This document shows, in pieces, positions 53,538 through 63,300 of a stretch of DNA of 64,000 nucleotides (the first letter of the stretch is position 1; each line of letters begins with the position of its first letter). Position numbers and translations under genes: made by a program. The notes beneath the pieces were generated by a model, which was not told the DNA's origin, searched no databases, and was given only the letters and a program-made list of their open reading frames with translations. This DNA is from Alphaproteobacteria bacterium. Its GTDB lineage: Bacteria; Pseudomonadota; Alphaproteobacteria; CAAGCB01; CAG-977. The DNA lies in NCBI GenBank assembly GCA_900768845.1, contig CAAGEK010000044.1, positions 17,642 through 81,641 on the forward strand. The letters run 5' to 3'.

Positions 53538-54200
53538 ATGGGCGTTTTGGAAAACTATCGCGAAGTTTTGGAAAAAATCGCGTTGGCGGCAAAGCGGGCG
53601 GAAAGGCAAGCGGCTGAAACGACGCTCGTCGCCGTTACGAAAACGCACAAAGCGGCCGGCTTCCGCCCCTTGTTGGAAGCCGGCCACCGCGTTTTCGGCG
53701 AAAATCGGGTGCAGGAAGCCGAAGCGAAATGGCCGGAATTGAAATCCCTGTATCCCGATATCCGGTTGCATTTAATCGGCGGGCTCCAGACGAACAAAGC
53801 CAAAGAAGCGGTCGCCCTGTTTGACGTCATTGAAAGTCTTGACCGTCCGGAACTGGCCGAAAAGCTGGCTTTGGAAATGAAACGGCAAAATCGCCCGTTG
53901 CCCTGTTTCGTTCAGGTCAACACGGGTGAAGAACCTCAAAAGTCCGGCGTTTCTCCTGCAAATGCGGTTGATTTCGTCAAGGAATGCCGTGAAAAATACG
54001 GCTTGAACATCGTCGGGCTGATGTGCATTCCTCCCGTCGACGACGAACCCGCCCCCCATTTCGCTTTTTTGAAAAAGCTGGCCGGAGAAGCGGGCGTAAA
54101 AGAATTAAGCATGGGGATGAGCGACGATTATCCTTTTGCCGTTCAACAAGGCGCGACGTTCGTCCGCGTCGGATCGGCGATTTTCGGAGAACGCGTCTAA
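53538..54200 (+). CDS. YggS-family pyridoxal-phosphate homeostasis protein
   Basis: A 220-residue PLP-binding protein (PLPBP). GGGAG lies before the ATG. The Schiff-base Lys lies in LVAVTKTHKAAG near residue 37. Later motifs are GHRVFGENRVQEAEAKW, FVQVNTGEEPQKSGV, LSMGMSDDYPFAV and VRVGSAIFGER. It keeps free PLP and amino/keto acid balance. It ends convergently with trmL, overlapping by 4 bp. Confidence 0.94.
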   Translation: MGVLENYREVLEKIALAAKRAERQAAETTLVAVTKTHKAAGFRPLLEAGHRVFGENRVQEAEAKWPELKSLYPDIRLHLIGGLQTNKAKEAVALFDVIESLDRPELAEKLALEMKRQNRPLPCFVQVNTGEEPQKSGVSPANAVDFVKECREKYGLNIVGLMCIPPVDDEPAPHFAFLKKLAGEAGVKELSMGMSDDYPFAVQQGATFVRVGSAIFGERV

Positions 54201-54655
54201 ACCGTCAAATGTGCGAAATGTCCCGTTTGGCGCAACGCTTCACCCAAAACGATCGCTCCCGCAACGGCAACGTTGATTGATCGGGCTTCGGCACGCATCG
54301 GTATCCTGAGCCGCGCATCCGCCGCATTATGTACGGAATCGGGAACGCCCGCGCTTTCGCGTCCCAACAACAAAATATCATCGTTTTGAAACGCGAAATC
54401 CGTGTGCGCCTGTTTCCCTTTGGTCGTCAGCAAGACAATCCGCCCCTGCCGTGCGGCATAAAACTTTTCCCATGAATCATGGCGGGTCGCATTGACGATG
54501 TCCAAATAATCCATTCCCGCACGCCGCATCCGCCTGTCGTCGAAAATAAACCCGCACGGTTCGATGATGTCGACGGGAATGTCAAAACACGCCGCCAACC
54601 GCATCAATGTGCCCGTATTTTGCGGAATGTCGGGTTCATACAAAGCCAGCCGCAT
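54197..54655 (-). CDS. trmL: tRNA (cytidine34/uridine34-2'-O)-methyltransferase
   Basis: A 152-residue SPOUT-class methyltransferase that modifies the wobble base of some leucine tRNAs. It opens MRLALYEPDIPQNTGTLMRL; the knot-forming motifs are LLLGRESAGVPDSVH and IPMRAEARSINVAVAG followed by ALRQTGH. The start follows GGGGCGGG. Length is typical of TrmL. Confidence 0.94.
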   Translation of the reverse strand: MRLALYEPDIPQNTGTLMRLAACFDIPVDIIEPCGFIFDDRRMRRAGMDYLDIVNATRHDSWEKFYAARQGRIVLLTTKGKQAHTDFAFQNDDILLLGRESAGVPDSVHNAADARLRIPMRAEARSINVAVAGAIVLGEALRQTGHFAHLTV

Positions 54656-54669
54656 TTTCCCGCCCCGTT

Positions 54670-55773
54670 TTAAACGTTAAACAGGAAATGGCAAATGTCG
54701 CCGTCCCGCATTTCATACGTTTTGCCTTCGGAACGCAACTTGCCCGATTCTCTGGCTCCGGCCTCGCTTTTACATTCAATGAAATCCTCATAAGAAATGA
54801 CTTCGGCGCGAATGAAGCCTTTTTCAAAATCGGTGTGAATGACTCCGGCCGCCTGTGGCGCGCACATTCCTTTCTTAATCGTCCAAGCGCGGGATTCCTT
54901 CGGCCCGACGGTAAAGAACGTCAACAGGTTCAATAAGCGGTAACCCGCATGAATCACGCGGTTCAACCCCGTTTCCTCCAATCCCAGGGCATCCAGAAAT
55001 TCTTTCTGTTCGGCAGGGTCGGTCAGACGCGCAACTTCGGATTCGATTTCGGCGGAAATGACGACGGCCTGATTCCCCTCTTTTTGCGCCCGCTCGAAAA
55101 CCTTGTCGGAAAAAGCGTTGCCGGTCGCCGCAGAACCCTCGTCAACGTTGCAAACGTACAAAACCGGTTTTGAAGTCAGTAAAAACAACTGTTTGTAAAT
55201 CTTCTGACGCTCTTCATCGTCAAAAGAAACCGAACGCGCCGGTTTGCCGTCGCGTAAAGCGTTCAAAACGGGTTCCATGACCGACATTTGAACTTTCGCA
55301 TCTTTTTCGCCCGACTTGGCTTTTTTCTCAATCGGAACGATACGACGTTCCAAACTGTCCAAATCCGCAAGCATCAATTCCGTTTCGATCGTTTCCGCGT
55401 CGCGCACGGGATCAATGGAACCTTCAACGTGCGTGATGTCGCCGTTTTCAAAACAACGCAAAACGTGAACGATCGCATCGACTTCGCGGATATTGGCCAA
55501 AAACTGGTTGCCCAGCCCTTCGCCTTTGGACGCGCCGCGAACCAAACCGGCAATATCGACAAATTCCAACTGCGTATAAATCGTGTTTTTCGATTTCGCC
55601 AAACCGGACAAAATCTCCAAACGCGGATCGGGAACGGCAACACGCCCGACGTTCGGTTCAATCGTACAGAAAGGATAATTCGCCGCCTGCGCCGCCATCG
55701 TTGACGTCAGAGCGTTAAACAAAGTCGATTTCCCGACGTTCGGCAATCCGACGATACCGCAATTGAATCCCAT
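54670..55773 (-). CDS. ychF: redox-regulated ribosome-binding ATPase YchF
   Basis: A 367-residue OBG-family P-loop ATPase. The G1 motif is [25 protein letters not shown] is G3, and the altered G4 is NVDEG (ATP preference). A central coiled coil and the C-terminal TGS domain ([28 protein letters not shown]) are present. It lies 3 bp downstream of pth in the prs-rplY-pth-ychF run. Confidence 0.97.
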   Translation of the reverse strand: MGFNCGIVGLPNVGKSTLFNALTSTMAAQAANYPFCTIEPNVGRVAVPDPRLEILSGLAKSKNTIYTQLEFVDIAGLVRGASKGEGLGNQFLANIREVDAIVHVLRCFENGDITHVEGSIDPVRDAETIETELMLADLDSLERRIVPIEKKAKSGEKDAKVQMSVMEPVLNALRDGKPARSVSFDDEERQKIYKQLFLLTSKPVLYVCNVDEGSAATGNAFSDKVFERAQKEGNQAVVISAEIESEVARLTDPAEQKEFLDALGLEETGLNRVIHAGYRLLNLLTFFTVGPKESRAWTIKKGMCAPQAAGVIHTDFEKGFIRAEVISYEDFIECKSEAGARESGKLRSEGKTYEMRDGDICHFLFNV

Positions 55774-55776
55774 TTC

Positions 55777-56358
55777 TCATCCTTTCCGTTTTTTAGACTG
55801 TATGACCGCCAGACGGGACGTAAACTCCGCCGTTCCGTTTGAAAGCAAAAACGGGACGGCTTCGGCGACGTCTTGCAATTCGGCGTCCAAAACCCGCCGT
55901 TCCTCTTTTGAAAAATTCGACAGAACATAAGGCACGACCAAGCTTTTATCCGCCGGCCGGCCGATGCCTATTCTGATACGCGCATAATCCGGAGAACAAT
56001 GCGCATCTATACTGCGCAAACCGTTATGACCGCCCGCACCGCCGCCGGTTTTGGATTTCACTTTGCCCAGAGGGACGTCCATCTCGTCATGAAACACAAA
56101 AATATTTTCAATCGGCAGTTTGTAAAACGTCATTGCCGCATGCACGGCAACACCCGAATTGTTCATATATGTTTGAGGCTTCATCAACAGGACTTTTTCC
56201 CCGTCAATGACGCCTTCGGCCGTTTCAGCGTTGAACCGCGCCCGCCACGGAGAAAAATTATAGCGGCGGACAAGTTCGTCCGCCGCCATAAATCCCGTGT
56301 TATGCCGGTTCCCCTTATATTCCGATCCCGGATTCCCAAGACCAACCAAAAGAAACAC
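55777..56358 (-). CDS. pth: peptidyl-tRNA hydrolase
   Basis: A 193-residue enzyme that frees peptidyl-tRNA. The best start is the GTG at 56356-56358 (MFLLVGLGNPGSEYKGNRHN), with AAAAAGG upstream; the longer open frame overlaps rplY. The catalytic His lies in NRHNTGF. Other motifs are LLMKPQTYMNNSG, FHDEMDVPLGKVK and GGAGGHNGLRSI. Confidence 0.93.
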   Translation of the reverse strand: MFLLVGLGNPGSEYKGNRHNTGFMAADELVRRYNFSPWRARFNAETAEGVIDGEKVLLMKPQTYMNNSGVAVHAAMTFYKLPIENIFVFHDEMDVPLGKVKSKTGGGAGGHNGLRSIDAHCSPDYARIRIGIGRPADKSLVVPYVLSNFSKEERRVLDAELQDVAEAVPFLLSNGTAEFTSRLAVIQSKKRKG

Positions 56359-56377
56359 GGCCGGATACCTTTTTTCT

Positions 56378-57001
56378 TTAAGACGCGGAAGCGGCGTCAG
56401 CCGCGGGAGCGGCAGCCGGAGCGTCAACGTCCGTTTCGGAAACGGGCGCGGCGATCGAAGCGATTGTCACGTCTTCCTCTTCAACGGGTTTTACGCCGGC
56501 GGGGAACTTGACATCGGACATCTTCACAACGTCGTTGATTTCCAAACCCGTCAGATCGACAAACAACGTTTCGGGAATGTCTTTGGGTTTGCAGGAAACT
56601 TCGATCACACGGTAAATGGCGTTCAAAGAACCGCCCATCTTGATACCCGTGCAAGCCAGTTCGTTTTCGTACATGACGGGAACTTCGATAACGATTTCCG
56701 TGTTATCGGAAATACGCAGGAAATCGACATGGACGGGACGGTCGGAAACGGGATCCGTCTGAATATCCTGACAAATGGCGTGGCATTTGTTTTTGCCGAC
56801 TTCGATTTCAAACTGGCGCGTCCAGAAACCTTTCTGGCGCATTTGGGCGTCCAAATCCAATGCGGAAATGGAAAACATGATCGGAGCTTTCTTTTCTCCG
56901 TAAATAACGCCGGGAATCAAACCGGCGCGGCGTTCGGCGCGTGCGGCCCCCTTACCTGCCACATTGCGTTCGTTGACGCGCAGAGATGTAATTTTAGCCA
57001 T
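56378..57001 (-). CDS. rplY: 50S ribosomal protein L25 (Ctc form)
   Basis: A 207-residue long-form L25/Ctc protein that binds 5S rRNA. N-terminal L25 domain: ERNVAGKGAARAERRAG and LIPGVIYGEKKAP. The C-terminal Ctc extension runs from about residue 95 and ends in an Ala-rich tail. Situated between prs and pth, as in most alphaproteobacteria. Confidence 0.95.
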   Translation of the reverse strand: MAKITSLRVNERNVAGKGAARAERRAGLIPGVIYGEKKAPIMFSISALDLDAQMRQKGFWTRQFEIEVGKNKCHAICQDIQTDPVSDRPVHVDFLRISDNTEIVIEVPVMYENELACTGIKMGGSLNAIYRVIEVSCKPKDIPETLFVDLTGLEINDVVKMSDVKFPAGVKPVEEEDVTIASIAAPVSETDVDAPAAAPAADAASAS

Positions 57002-57036
57002 CTTTTCAAATCCTATAAGAAATAATCAAAACCTGC

Positions 57037-57063
57037 GGTTCAGCCTCCAGGGGTGCCTGAACC
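57037..57063 (-). terminator. hairpin between prs and rplY
   Basis: A 7-bp stem GGTTCAG / CTGAACC with a 13-base loop. A weak T-stretch follows on the minus strand (GGTTTTGATT). It may partly terminate prs transcription or be autoregulatory for L25. Confidence 0.4.
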
Positions 57064-57129
57064 TGTTTCCCTTTGCAACGGGAAACTATGAACCATTACA
57101 CCGTTTTTATCCGAAGAGCAAGTGTTTCT

Positions 57130-58062
57130 TCAGTAAAACAGACTGGTGACCGAACGTTCTTCGCTGATGCGCAGAATCGATTCGCCCACAAGATCCGCTA
57201 CCGACAGGATACGGATGTTCTTTGTGGCACGGACTTCGGGAGCGGCGTCGATGCTGTCCGTGATAACCAGCGATTCCAACGGCGAGTTGGCCACGCGCTT
57301 CACCGCTTCGCCCGACAAAACGCCGTGCGTGACATACGCCTGAACGGATTTGGCTCCGGCGTTCATCAAGGCTTCCGCCGCATTGCAAAGCGTGCCCGCC
57401 GAATCGACGATATCGTCAACCAGAATGCAATCCTGACCCGCAACGTCGCCGATAATATTCATCACTTCGGATACGCCGGCGCGTTCGCGGCGTTTGTCGA
57501 TAATCGCCAAATCGGCGTGCAGACGTTTGGCTATCGCACGGGCACGAACGACGCCGCCCACATCGGGGGAAACGATTGTCGGCGTTTTGTCGCGATAGTT
57601 GTACATGATGTCTTTGACCATGGCGGGAGCCGCCATCAGGTTATCGACGGGAATGTCAAAAAAGCCCTGAATCTGACCCGCGTGCAAATCCATCGTCACG
57701 ACCCTGTTTGCGCCGGCCGAGGTAATCAGGTTTGCGACCAGCTTTGCCGAAATGGGCGTGCGCGGCGCGGAACGGCGATCCTGACGGGCATAACCGAAAT
57801 ACGGAATGACCGCCGTGATACGGCGCGCCGAGCTGCGGCGGAACGTATCAAGCATGATTAACAGCTCCATCAGGTTGTCATTCACCGGAGAACTGGTCGG
57901 TTGGACGATAAAAACGTCCTGACCGCGCACGGTTTCCTGAATTTCAACGAAAACTTCGTTGTCGGCGAAACGGCGCACCGATATTTTCGACAGCGACGTA
58001 TCCATGTACGCGGCAACAGCCTGTGCAAAAGGAAGGTTGCTGTTCCCTGAAAAAATTTTCAT
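57130..58062 (-). CDS. prs: ribose-phosphate pyrophosphokinase
   Basis: A 310-residue enzyme making PRPP from ribose-5-phosphate and ATP, for nucleotides, His and Trp. Motifs: [19 protein letters not shown] near residue 40, [34 protein letters not shown] and the PRPP loop [24 protein letters not shown] precedes the ATG. First gene of the prs-rplY-pth-ychF run; pgeF lies upstream by 16 bp. Confidence 0.97.
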   Translation of the reverse strand: MKIFSGNSNLPFAQAVAAYMDTSLSKISVRRFADNEVFVEIQETVRGQDVFIVQPTSSPVNDNLMELLIMLDTFRRSSARRITAVIPYFGYARQDRRSAPRTPISAKLVANLITSAGANRVVTMDLHAGQIQGFFDIPVDNLMAAPAMVKDIMYNYRDKTPTIVSPDVGGVVRARAIAKRLHADLAIIDKRRERAGVSEVMNIIGDVAGQDCILVDDIVDSAGTLCNAAEALMNAGAKSVQAYVTHGVLSGEAVKRVANSPLESLVITDSIDAAPEVRATKNIRILSVADLVGESILRISEERSVTSLFY

Positions 58063-58078
58063 ATCTGATCCTCTCCGG

Positions 58079-58858
58079 TTAAAATAAAGATTCGTCCAAC
58101 AGCCCGATCACAGACAGCTGCCGGCCGCATTTTTCGCCCTTTTCGGACGATCGGCGGTAGGAAAAACAGTCCTTTTCGGAAGAATATGTATCCGTTCCGA
58201 CCCATTCGGCCGCCCCGATCCCCGCCCGTTCCAAACGAGCCAAAACATACCCCGGCAAATCAAACCGGTACTTGCCCGCATCCGCAGGCGTAAAAAACAA
58301 AGCGGATTTCACATCGGCTTTTAAAAACTCGTCATACATATTCCGGCCGACCGTATAGGATTGCGGCGCGATGCAAGGGCCGGTGATCGCCATGATGTTT
58401 TCACGCACGGCACCAAGCTTGATCATTTCCTCAATCGTATTTTCCAAAACGCCGCCGACGGCTCCGCGCCATCCGGCGTGCGCCGCCCCGACAACCCTGT
58501 TTTGCGTGTCGGCGAACAAAACCGGTGCGCAATCCGCCGTCTTGATCCCCAGAAAAATGCTGGAGCAATTCGTTACCAACGCGTCGGCATACGGCGTCTT
58601 TTCAAACGGTTCCCGAGACGTGACGGGCACGACCAAAGAAGAATGTGTTTGGTGCAATACGAAAATCTTTTCAACGTTGCACCCCAAATTCAACGCAATC
58701 CGCCGCATATTTTCGCGCACTTTCGCCGGTTCGTCGCCGGCCTGAACCGAACAGTTCAGCGAAGCGAAACCGCCTTCGGACACGCCGTTCCTGCGCGTAA
58801 AGAAACGGTACCGAATCCCTTCGGCAACGGCAAAAAGAGAAGGTGTAACCGATTCCAT
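58079..58858 (-). CDS. pgeF: peptidoglycan editing factor PgeF (YfiH, laccase-domain)
   Basis: A 259-residue protein. The ATG at 58856-58858 overlaps the DUF2062 stop by one base (TGATG). The zinc/copper-type His/Cys motifs are [25 protein letters not shown] and [18 protein letters not shown]. PgeF removes wrongly attached L-Ser from peptidoglycan precursors. It sits between DUF2062 and prs. Confidence 0.92.
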   Translation of the reverse strand: MESVTPSLFAVAEGIRYRFFTRRNGVSEGGFASLNCSVQAGDEPAKVRENMRRIALNLGCNVEKIFVLHQTHSSLVVPVTSREPFEKTPYADALVTNCSSIFLGIKTADCAPVLFADTQNRVVGAAHAGWRGAVGGVLENTIEEMIKLGAVRENIMAITGPCIAPQSYTVGRNMYDEFLKADVKSALFFTPADAGKYRFDLPGYVLARLERAGIGAAEWVGTDTYSSEKDCFSYRRSSEKGEKCGRQLSVIGLLDESLF

Positions 58859-59469
58859 CAAACCATATCCCGTTCTGAATCCCGTATTGCTTTTTGCTCC
58901 GCTTGCGCTTTCTTTTCAAGTCTTTTTTGACGCGCCTGTTCTCTTTTGCGCGAGAAAGCCAAAACATAGCGGTAGGCGAGCCAGCTGCCGACGACGATCC
59001 AAGGCACCGATCCGATCATCATCGAAACGCCCCAATCCTTTATCATGATTTCCAGCGACGTTTTCAACGCTTCGACAATCCCGCCTTCCGACACCGCGTC
59101 TTTGAGCATTCCCGTAAACTTGGCATACGTCGTCCGTTCCGCCAAAGTCCCCGTCATCGCCTTGCCCGTTATGTAAAACGCATAATAAAAAGGCGGAACC
59201 GTCAATACGTTCGTCACCCATGTAAAGGCCAATGCGACGGGCAGGCTGAAATCCCATTTCAAAAAGCGGCGGGTTCCCAACCACGTCATAAAAACCAGAT
59301 ACATCTGAACCCCGACCAGCGGAGTCATCGCCCACCCCATGCCGACGGCGGCTCCTTTAGCCGTAAATTCCGGCGGTTTTCTGGAACGCAACAAAGGAAC
59401 GACCAGTTTCAGGCGGATCAAAGCTTTCAGCCTGTTAAAAAAACCTTTTCTTTTTGAAACAGCCGGCAT
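58858..59469 (-). CDS. DUF2062 membrane protein
   Basis: A 203-residue protein with GAGGAG before the ATG. The DUF2062 core has three or so membrane helices: GAAVGMGWAMTPLVGVQMYLV, LPVALAFTWVTNVLTVPP and MMIGSVPWIVVGSWLAYRY. The C-terminus is a basic, helical, cytoplasmic tail (RKREQARQKRLEKKAQ). Function unknown. It overlaps pgeF. Confidence 0.88.
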   Translation of the reverse strand: MPAVSKRKGFFNRLKALIRLKLVVPLLRSRKPPEFTAKGAAVGMGWAMTPLVGVQMYLVFMTWLGTRRFLKWDFSLPVALAFTWVTNVLTVPPFYYAFYITGKAMTGTLAERTTYAKFTGMLKDAVSEGGIVEALKTSLEIMIKDWGVSMMIGSVPWIVVGSWLAYRYVLAFSRKREQARQKRLEKKAQAEQKAIRDSERDMV

Positions 59470-59535
59470 TTAAAAAAACTCCTCGGGGCGATTCGTCAAA
59501 GGATGTGTCCAACATACCAAAAAAGACTTGTTTTT

Positions 59536-60339
59536 CTAAGATTTTTTTACCGACCACACCATAATCGCCAAACCGCCTATCAACATCGGCAAAGTCAGCA
59601 TCTGTCCCATCGTAACGCGGGCGAATAAAAACCCTATTTGCGGATCGGGTTCGCGAAAATTCTCGACGACTCCGCGTGCCAGTGCATATCCGACCAGAAA
59701 AGCCCCCGACGTGAATCCCGGACGGATTCTCGCCCAAACGCTTTTATTCCATAGCGAATACAGAATTGAAAACAGGACGATCCCTTCAAAACAGGCTTCG
59801 TAAAGCTGGCTGGGATGGCGGGGCAGAGGCCCGCCGTTCGGGAAAACGACCGCCCACGGCACAAACGTCGTGACACGCCCGAACAATTCGCCGTTGACGA
59901 AATTCGCCAGCCGGCCGAAAAACAGGCCGATCGGAGCGACACAGGCCATAACGTCCGTAACGGTGAAAAAACCGACCTTTTCCTTGCGCGAATACAAAAA
60001 CCACGCCGTGATGATCCCGATCAAAGCACCGTGAAACGACATGCCGCCCTGCCACAATGCAAGGATTTGCAAGGGATTTTCCATATAGTGGCCGAAATTG
60101 TAGAACAAAACGTATCCCAGACGTGCGCCCAGAATCATTCCGACCGTTCCCCAAAAAATCACATCGTCGACCATTTCCGGTTTAAACGGCGACGGATAAC
60201 GGCGCAACATCCTTTTCGCCAACATCCATGCGCAAAGAATGCCGGCCAGATAAGCCAACGAATACCAACGGAGGCCGAACGCGCCGATATGAACGGCGAC
60301 GGGATTCCAGTCGGGAAAGGGAATGCCGGAATATGTCAT
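59536..60339 (-). CDS. lgt: prolipoprotein diacylglyceryl transferase
   Basis: A 267-residue membrane enzyme that adds diacylglycerol to lipobox Cys. GGAGGA lies before the ATG. Motifs: WGTVGMILGARLGYVLFYN, GGMSFHGALIGI (catalytic His region) and RLANFVNGELFGR (Lgt signature). Needed for LptE and the DUF3576 lipoprotein of this window. Confidence 0.95.
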   Translation of the reverse strand: MTYSGIPFPDWNPVAVHIGAFGLRWYSLAYLAGILCAWMLAKRMLRRYPSPFKPEMVDDVIFWGTVGMILGARLGYVLFYNFGHYMENPLQILALWQGGMSFHGALIGIITAWFLYSRKEKVGFFTVTDVMACVAPIGLFFGRLANFVNGELFGRVTTFVPWAVVFPNGGPLPRHPSQLYEACFEGIVLFSILYSLWNKSVWARIRPGFTSGAFLVGYALARGVVENFREPDPQIGFLFARVTMGQMLTLPMLIGGLAIMVWSVKKS

Positions 60340-60353
60340 AAAAATCCTCCGTA

Positions 60354-61340
60354 TCAGCGATAAGGATCGGAAGTGTCCAAATAGTCTTTGACGTATTTGG
60401 CGACGCCGTCTTCCAAAGAGGTGAACGGTTTATCGTACCCCGCCGCACGAAGCTTGGAAACGTCGGCCTGTGTAAAGTACTGGTATCTGTTCTTCAGATC
60501 CTCGGGCAAATCGATAAAGTCCATTTCGGCTTCTTCGCCCAAAGCCGCATAAACCGCACGCAAAACATCCGCATACGTTCTGGCCAGTCCCGTCCCGACA
60601 TTGAACAGACCGCTGATCTCGCGATGTTTCACAAACCACAAAATCACATCGACGCAATCGTCGATCCACATGAAATCGCGCATCTGGTCGCCGTCTTTGT
60701 ACTCGGGGTTTTCCGATTTGAACAACGGAAACAGCTTGCCGTTTTTCGCTTGGGTGAAAATCTGGGGAATGACGCTTTGATGATGTCCCTTATGGTATTC
60801 GTTCGGGCCGTACAGATTGAAAAAGCGCAATCCGACCCACTGGGGCGGTTTCACTTTGCCGTCCTCTACGGCTTCGGCGACTTTGCGATCCATGAACAGC
60901 TTGCTCCACGCAAAAGGCGTCAACGGACGCAATTTTTCCAACGCCTCCGTGGAAAGATCGTCTTCAAACCCCAAAGAACCGTCGCCGTAAACCGCGGCGG
61001 AAGAAGCGTAGATAAAGGGAACCTGATGTTCCGTACACCATTTCCACAATTCCCATGTCAGCTGGATGTTGTTTTTGACAATCGCATCGACATTATGTTC
61101 CCGCGGAGAAGAAACCGATCCGAAGTGCAAAACGGCTTCGATTTTTTCCGCACGTTCGTCCAAAAAGGAAAACGTGTCTTCGGGAAAAACGATGTTGCGC
61201 AGAAAACGTTTGGAAATGTTGCGCCATTTCTCTCCGTCGCGCAACCTGTCGATAACGGCGACTTCGCCCATCCCCCTGTCTTCGATTGCCGCAGCAACGT
61301 TTGAACCGATAAATCCTGCGCCGCCCGTAACTATGAACAT
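60354..61340 (-). CDS. hldD: ADP-L-glycero-D-manno-heptose 6-epimerase (atypical active site)
   Basis: A 328-residue SDR-type enzyme for LPS core heptose. The ATG at 61338-61340 follows AAGAGGTG; a GTG three codons earlier is possible. Rossmann GGAGFIGSN near residue 8, FGSVSSPREH, SSAAVYGDG, and RFFNLYGPNEYHKGHHQS with the second catalytic Lys. The YxxxK site is FAWSK (TTT GCG TGG AGC AAG) instead of YGYSK, so the catalytic Tyr seems replaced by Phe. Activity may be reduced or altered. It lies 14 bp upstream of lgt on the same strand. Confidence 0.88.
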   Translation of the reverse strand: MFIVTGGAGFIGSNVAAAIEDRGMGEVAVIDRLRDGEKWRNISKRFLRNIVFPEDTFSFLDERAEKIEAVLHFGSVSSPREHNVDAIVKNNIQLTWELWKWCTEHQVPFIYASSAAVYGDGSLGFEDDLSTEALEKLRPLTPFAWSKLFMDRKVAEAVEDGKVKPPQWVGLRFFNLYGPNEYHKGHHQSVIPQIFTQAKNGKLFPLFKSENPEYKDGDQMRDFMWIDDCVDVILWFVKHREISGLFNVGTGLARTYADVLRAVYAALGEEAEMDFIDLPEDLKNRYQYFTQADVSKLRAAGYDKPFTSLEDGVAKYVKDYLDTSDPYR

Positions 61341-61475
61341 TGAAAACACCTCTTACCGTTTTAAGCTTTTAATTTTCTTATACGACAAAAACGGACAATA
61401 CCCAAAATCTTTCTTTAAAAAAACGGAAGATGATTTTATCCTTGTTTGAAACTTGAACTTTAAAAGGCGGAAACA

Positions 61476-62288
61476 ATGAGCGGTTTACTGATTTTCGGAT
61501 GCGGAAAAATGGGCGGTTCCATATTGAAGGGGGCTTTGAAAAAAGGATTTCCGGCAACACGGATTCGCGTCGTCGAACCCGATGCGGAAATCAGGAAAAG
61601 TCTGAAAGCCCGAGGCGTTGACGCCGCAGAAGCCGCGGAAGCTTTCGCGGATTTCCGTCCCGACGTCGTTTTCGCCGCCGTCAAACCGTTCTTAATCGGG
61701 CAAGTCGTCGGATCGATCAAGCCTTTTACGGACAAGGGCGCGGTCTTGCTGTCGATTGTTGCGGGACGCCCCGTCGGATGGTTTGAAGAAAAGCTCGGAA
61801 AAAACGCCGCCGTCATCCGCGCCATGCCGAACACGCCTGCGGCCGTCGGATGCGGCATCACGGGCGTTTTTGCAAACGCCGCCGTTTCAAACGATCAAAA
61901 ATCCGCCGTAAAAAGTTTGTTGGAAAGTTGCGGCGAGGTTGTAGAGTTGGAAAACGAACGTATGATGGACGCCGTAACGGCCGTATCGGGAAGCGGCCCC
62001 GCTTATGTTTTCTTTTTGACCGAAGCTTTGACGGAAGCGGGCGTCGCTTTGGGATTTTCAAAAAGCGACGCCGCCCGTCTGGCCGAAGCAACCGTGTGCG
62101 GTGCGGCGGAATTGATGCGGCAAAGCGGCGAAACGCCCGAAACGTTGCGTAAAAACGTAACGACTCCGAACGGGACGACCGCCGCGGCCTTGGATGTTTT
62201 AACGGATGCGCAAACGGGTTTCGTCCCGTTGATGACCGCCGCCGTCAAAGCCGCCGAAAAACGATCCGGAGAATTGGCTCAGGCGTAA
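61476..62288 (+). CDS. proC: pyrroline-5-carboxylate reductase
   Basis: A 270-residue enzyme of proline synthesis. It begins with GLLIFGCGKMGGSILKGALK, has VFAAVKPFLIGQVV and GRPVGWFEEKLGKNAAVI, then MPNTPAAVGCGITGVF, and the dimer domain SGSGPAYVFFLTEALTEAGV. AAGGCGGA is well placed before the ATG. Divergent from hldD; a 55-codon gene follows directly. Confidence 0.95.
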   Translation: MSGLLIFGCGKMGGSILKGALKKGFPATRIRVVEPDAEIRKSLKARGVDAAEAAEAFADFRPDVVFAAVKPFLIGQVVGSIKPFTDKGAVLLSIVAGRPVGWFEEKLGKNAAVIRAMPNTPAAVGCGITGVFANAAVSNDQKSAVKSLLESCGEVVELENERMMDAVTAVSGSGPAYVFFLTEALTEAGVALGFSKSDAARLAEATVCGAAELMRQSGETPETLRKNVTTPNGTTAAALDVLTDAQTGFVPLMTAAVKAAEKRSGELAQA

Positions 62289-62456
62289 ATGGAAAAGCAC
62301 AAAATCCCTGATTATTCGGAACACGAATCCGATTGGAAACAGCTTGCTTTAAAAGCATTCGGGTGGCTTCTTTTGCTTGCGTTTCTGTCGTTTTTAGCCG
62401 TTCCCAAAATCACCTTGCTCCGTTGGATATATCAGGAAATCGAAACGCAAAAGTAA
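62289..62456 (+). CDS. small membrane protein, 55 residues
   Basis: The ATG starts at the base after the proC stop, behind AGGCG. The N-terminal 20 residues are polar (MEKHKIPDYSEHESDW), followed by one membrane helix (AFGWLLLLAFLSFLAV) and a short charged end (RWIYQEIETQK). Its tight coupling to proC, sensible single-helix layout and codon use support it as real. No homologue was recognised. Confidence 0.6.
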   Translation: MEKHKIPDYSEHESDWKQLALKAFGWLLLLAFLSFLAVPKITLLRWIYQEIETQK

Positions 62457-62538
62457 CAATCCCTGAAAAAAGATATGTTTTTCAATATAAAAGCATATCA
62501 TTATTTCCATTTTAATAATAATAAATTAAAAAAACGTT

Positions 62539-63300
62539 TCATTTCATTAAAACAACGACAGACATGAAAAACGTCATGCCGATAAGAACCGGCGGAAGGA
62601 ATTTCTTTAATTTCTTCCTGTCCATTTTGCCGAGAATAAGCGGGCCGGCAAAGGCTCCCGCCGTCGTTCCCGAAACAAGAAGCCCCGCAAGCGTCCAATC
62701 AGCGTCGCCCAATCCGACGTGCATCAGAAATCCAGTCACGGAAATTCCGGCCAAAACAAAAACCGAAGTTCCGACAGTTTTCAAAGCGTCGCATCTCAGA
62801 ACCGTCAATCCGGCGATAACCGGAGCCGTCCCGCTCAACCCCACCAAACCGGACATTCCGCCGCCGGCAAAGCCGTAAACGAGAGCTTTAAGAATATCCG
62901 CTTTCTTTAAATTTCCGCTCAAATCTTCCGGCTGTTCCTTTTTCAAATATTTCATCAACATTTGAACGCCCAAGACAAATAACAAAACACCCGTTACTTT
63001 GTTGTAAAGATTTACGGGAAGGCTGTTTGAAAAAAGCGATCCGGCGACAGCTCCGACGACGGCTCCAGCAATCATAACGGTTCCCAATTTTACGTTGACG
63101 TTTCCCGCACGGTAATGGCTGACCGCCCCGACCGCAACCGTCGGAATTATCGTTGCAAGAGAAGTCGTCGCCGCGATTTCCGGCGGAACGTCAAAAAATC
63201 CCGTCAGAATGCCGACATAAAAAGCCCCGCCGCCGCCGCCCAAAGAGATGATCAAAACCCCGATTAAAAATCCGACAAACGGCAATATCACCGGTTCCAT
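62539..63300 (-). CDS. TauE/SafE-family permease
   Basis: A 253-residue polytopic protein with about eight helices. The ATG at 63298-63300 follows AAAGGAAA; six codons upstream another ATG lacks a site. Family hallmarks: ISLGGGGGAFYVGILTGFF and ATTSLATIIPTVAVGAVSHYRAG in the first half, and the second-half repeat GFAGGGMSGLVGLSGTAPV. It probably exports sulfite, sulfonate or similar anions. No clear partner genes. Confidence 0.88.
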   Translation of the reverse strand: MEPVILPFVGFLIGVLIISLGGGGGAFYVGILTGFFDVPPEIAATTSLATIIPTVAVGAVSHYRAGNVNVKLGTVMIAGAVVGAVAGSLFSNSLPVNLYNKVTGVLLFVLGVQMLMKYLKKEQPEDLSGNLKKADILKALVYGFAGGGMSGLVGLSGTAPVIAGLTVLRCDALKTVGTSVFVLAGISVTGFLMHVGLGDADWTLAGLLVSGTTAGAFAGPLILGKMDRKKLKKFLPPVLIGMTFFMSVVVLMK

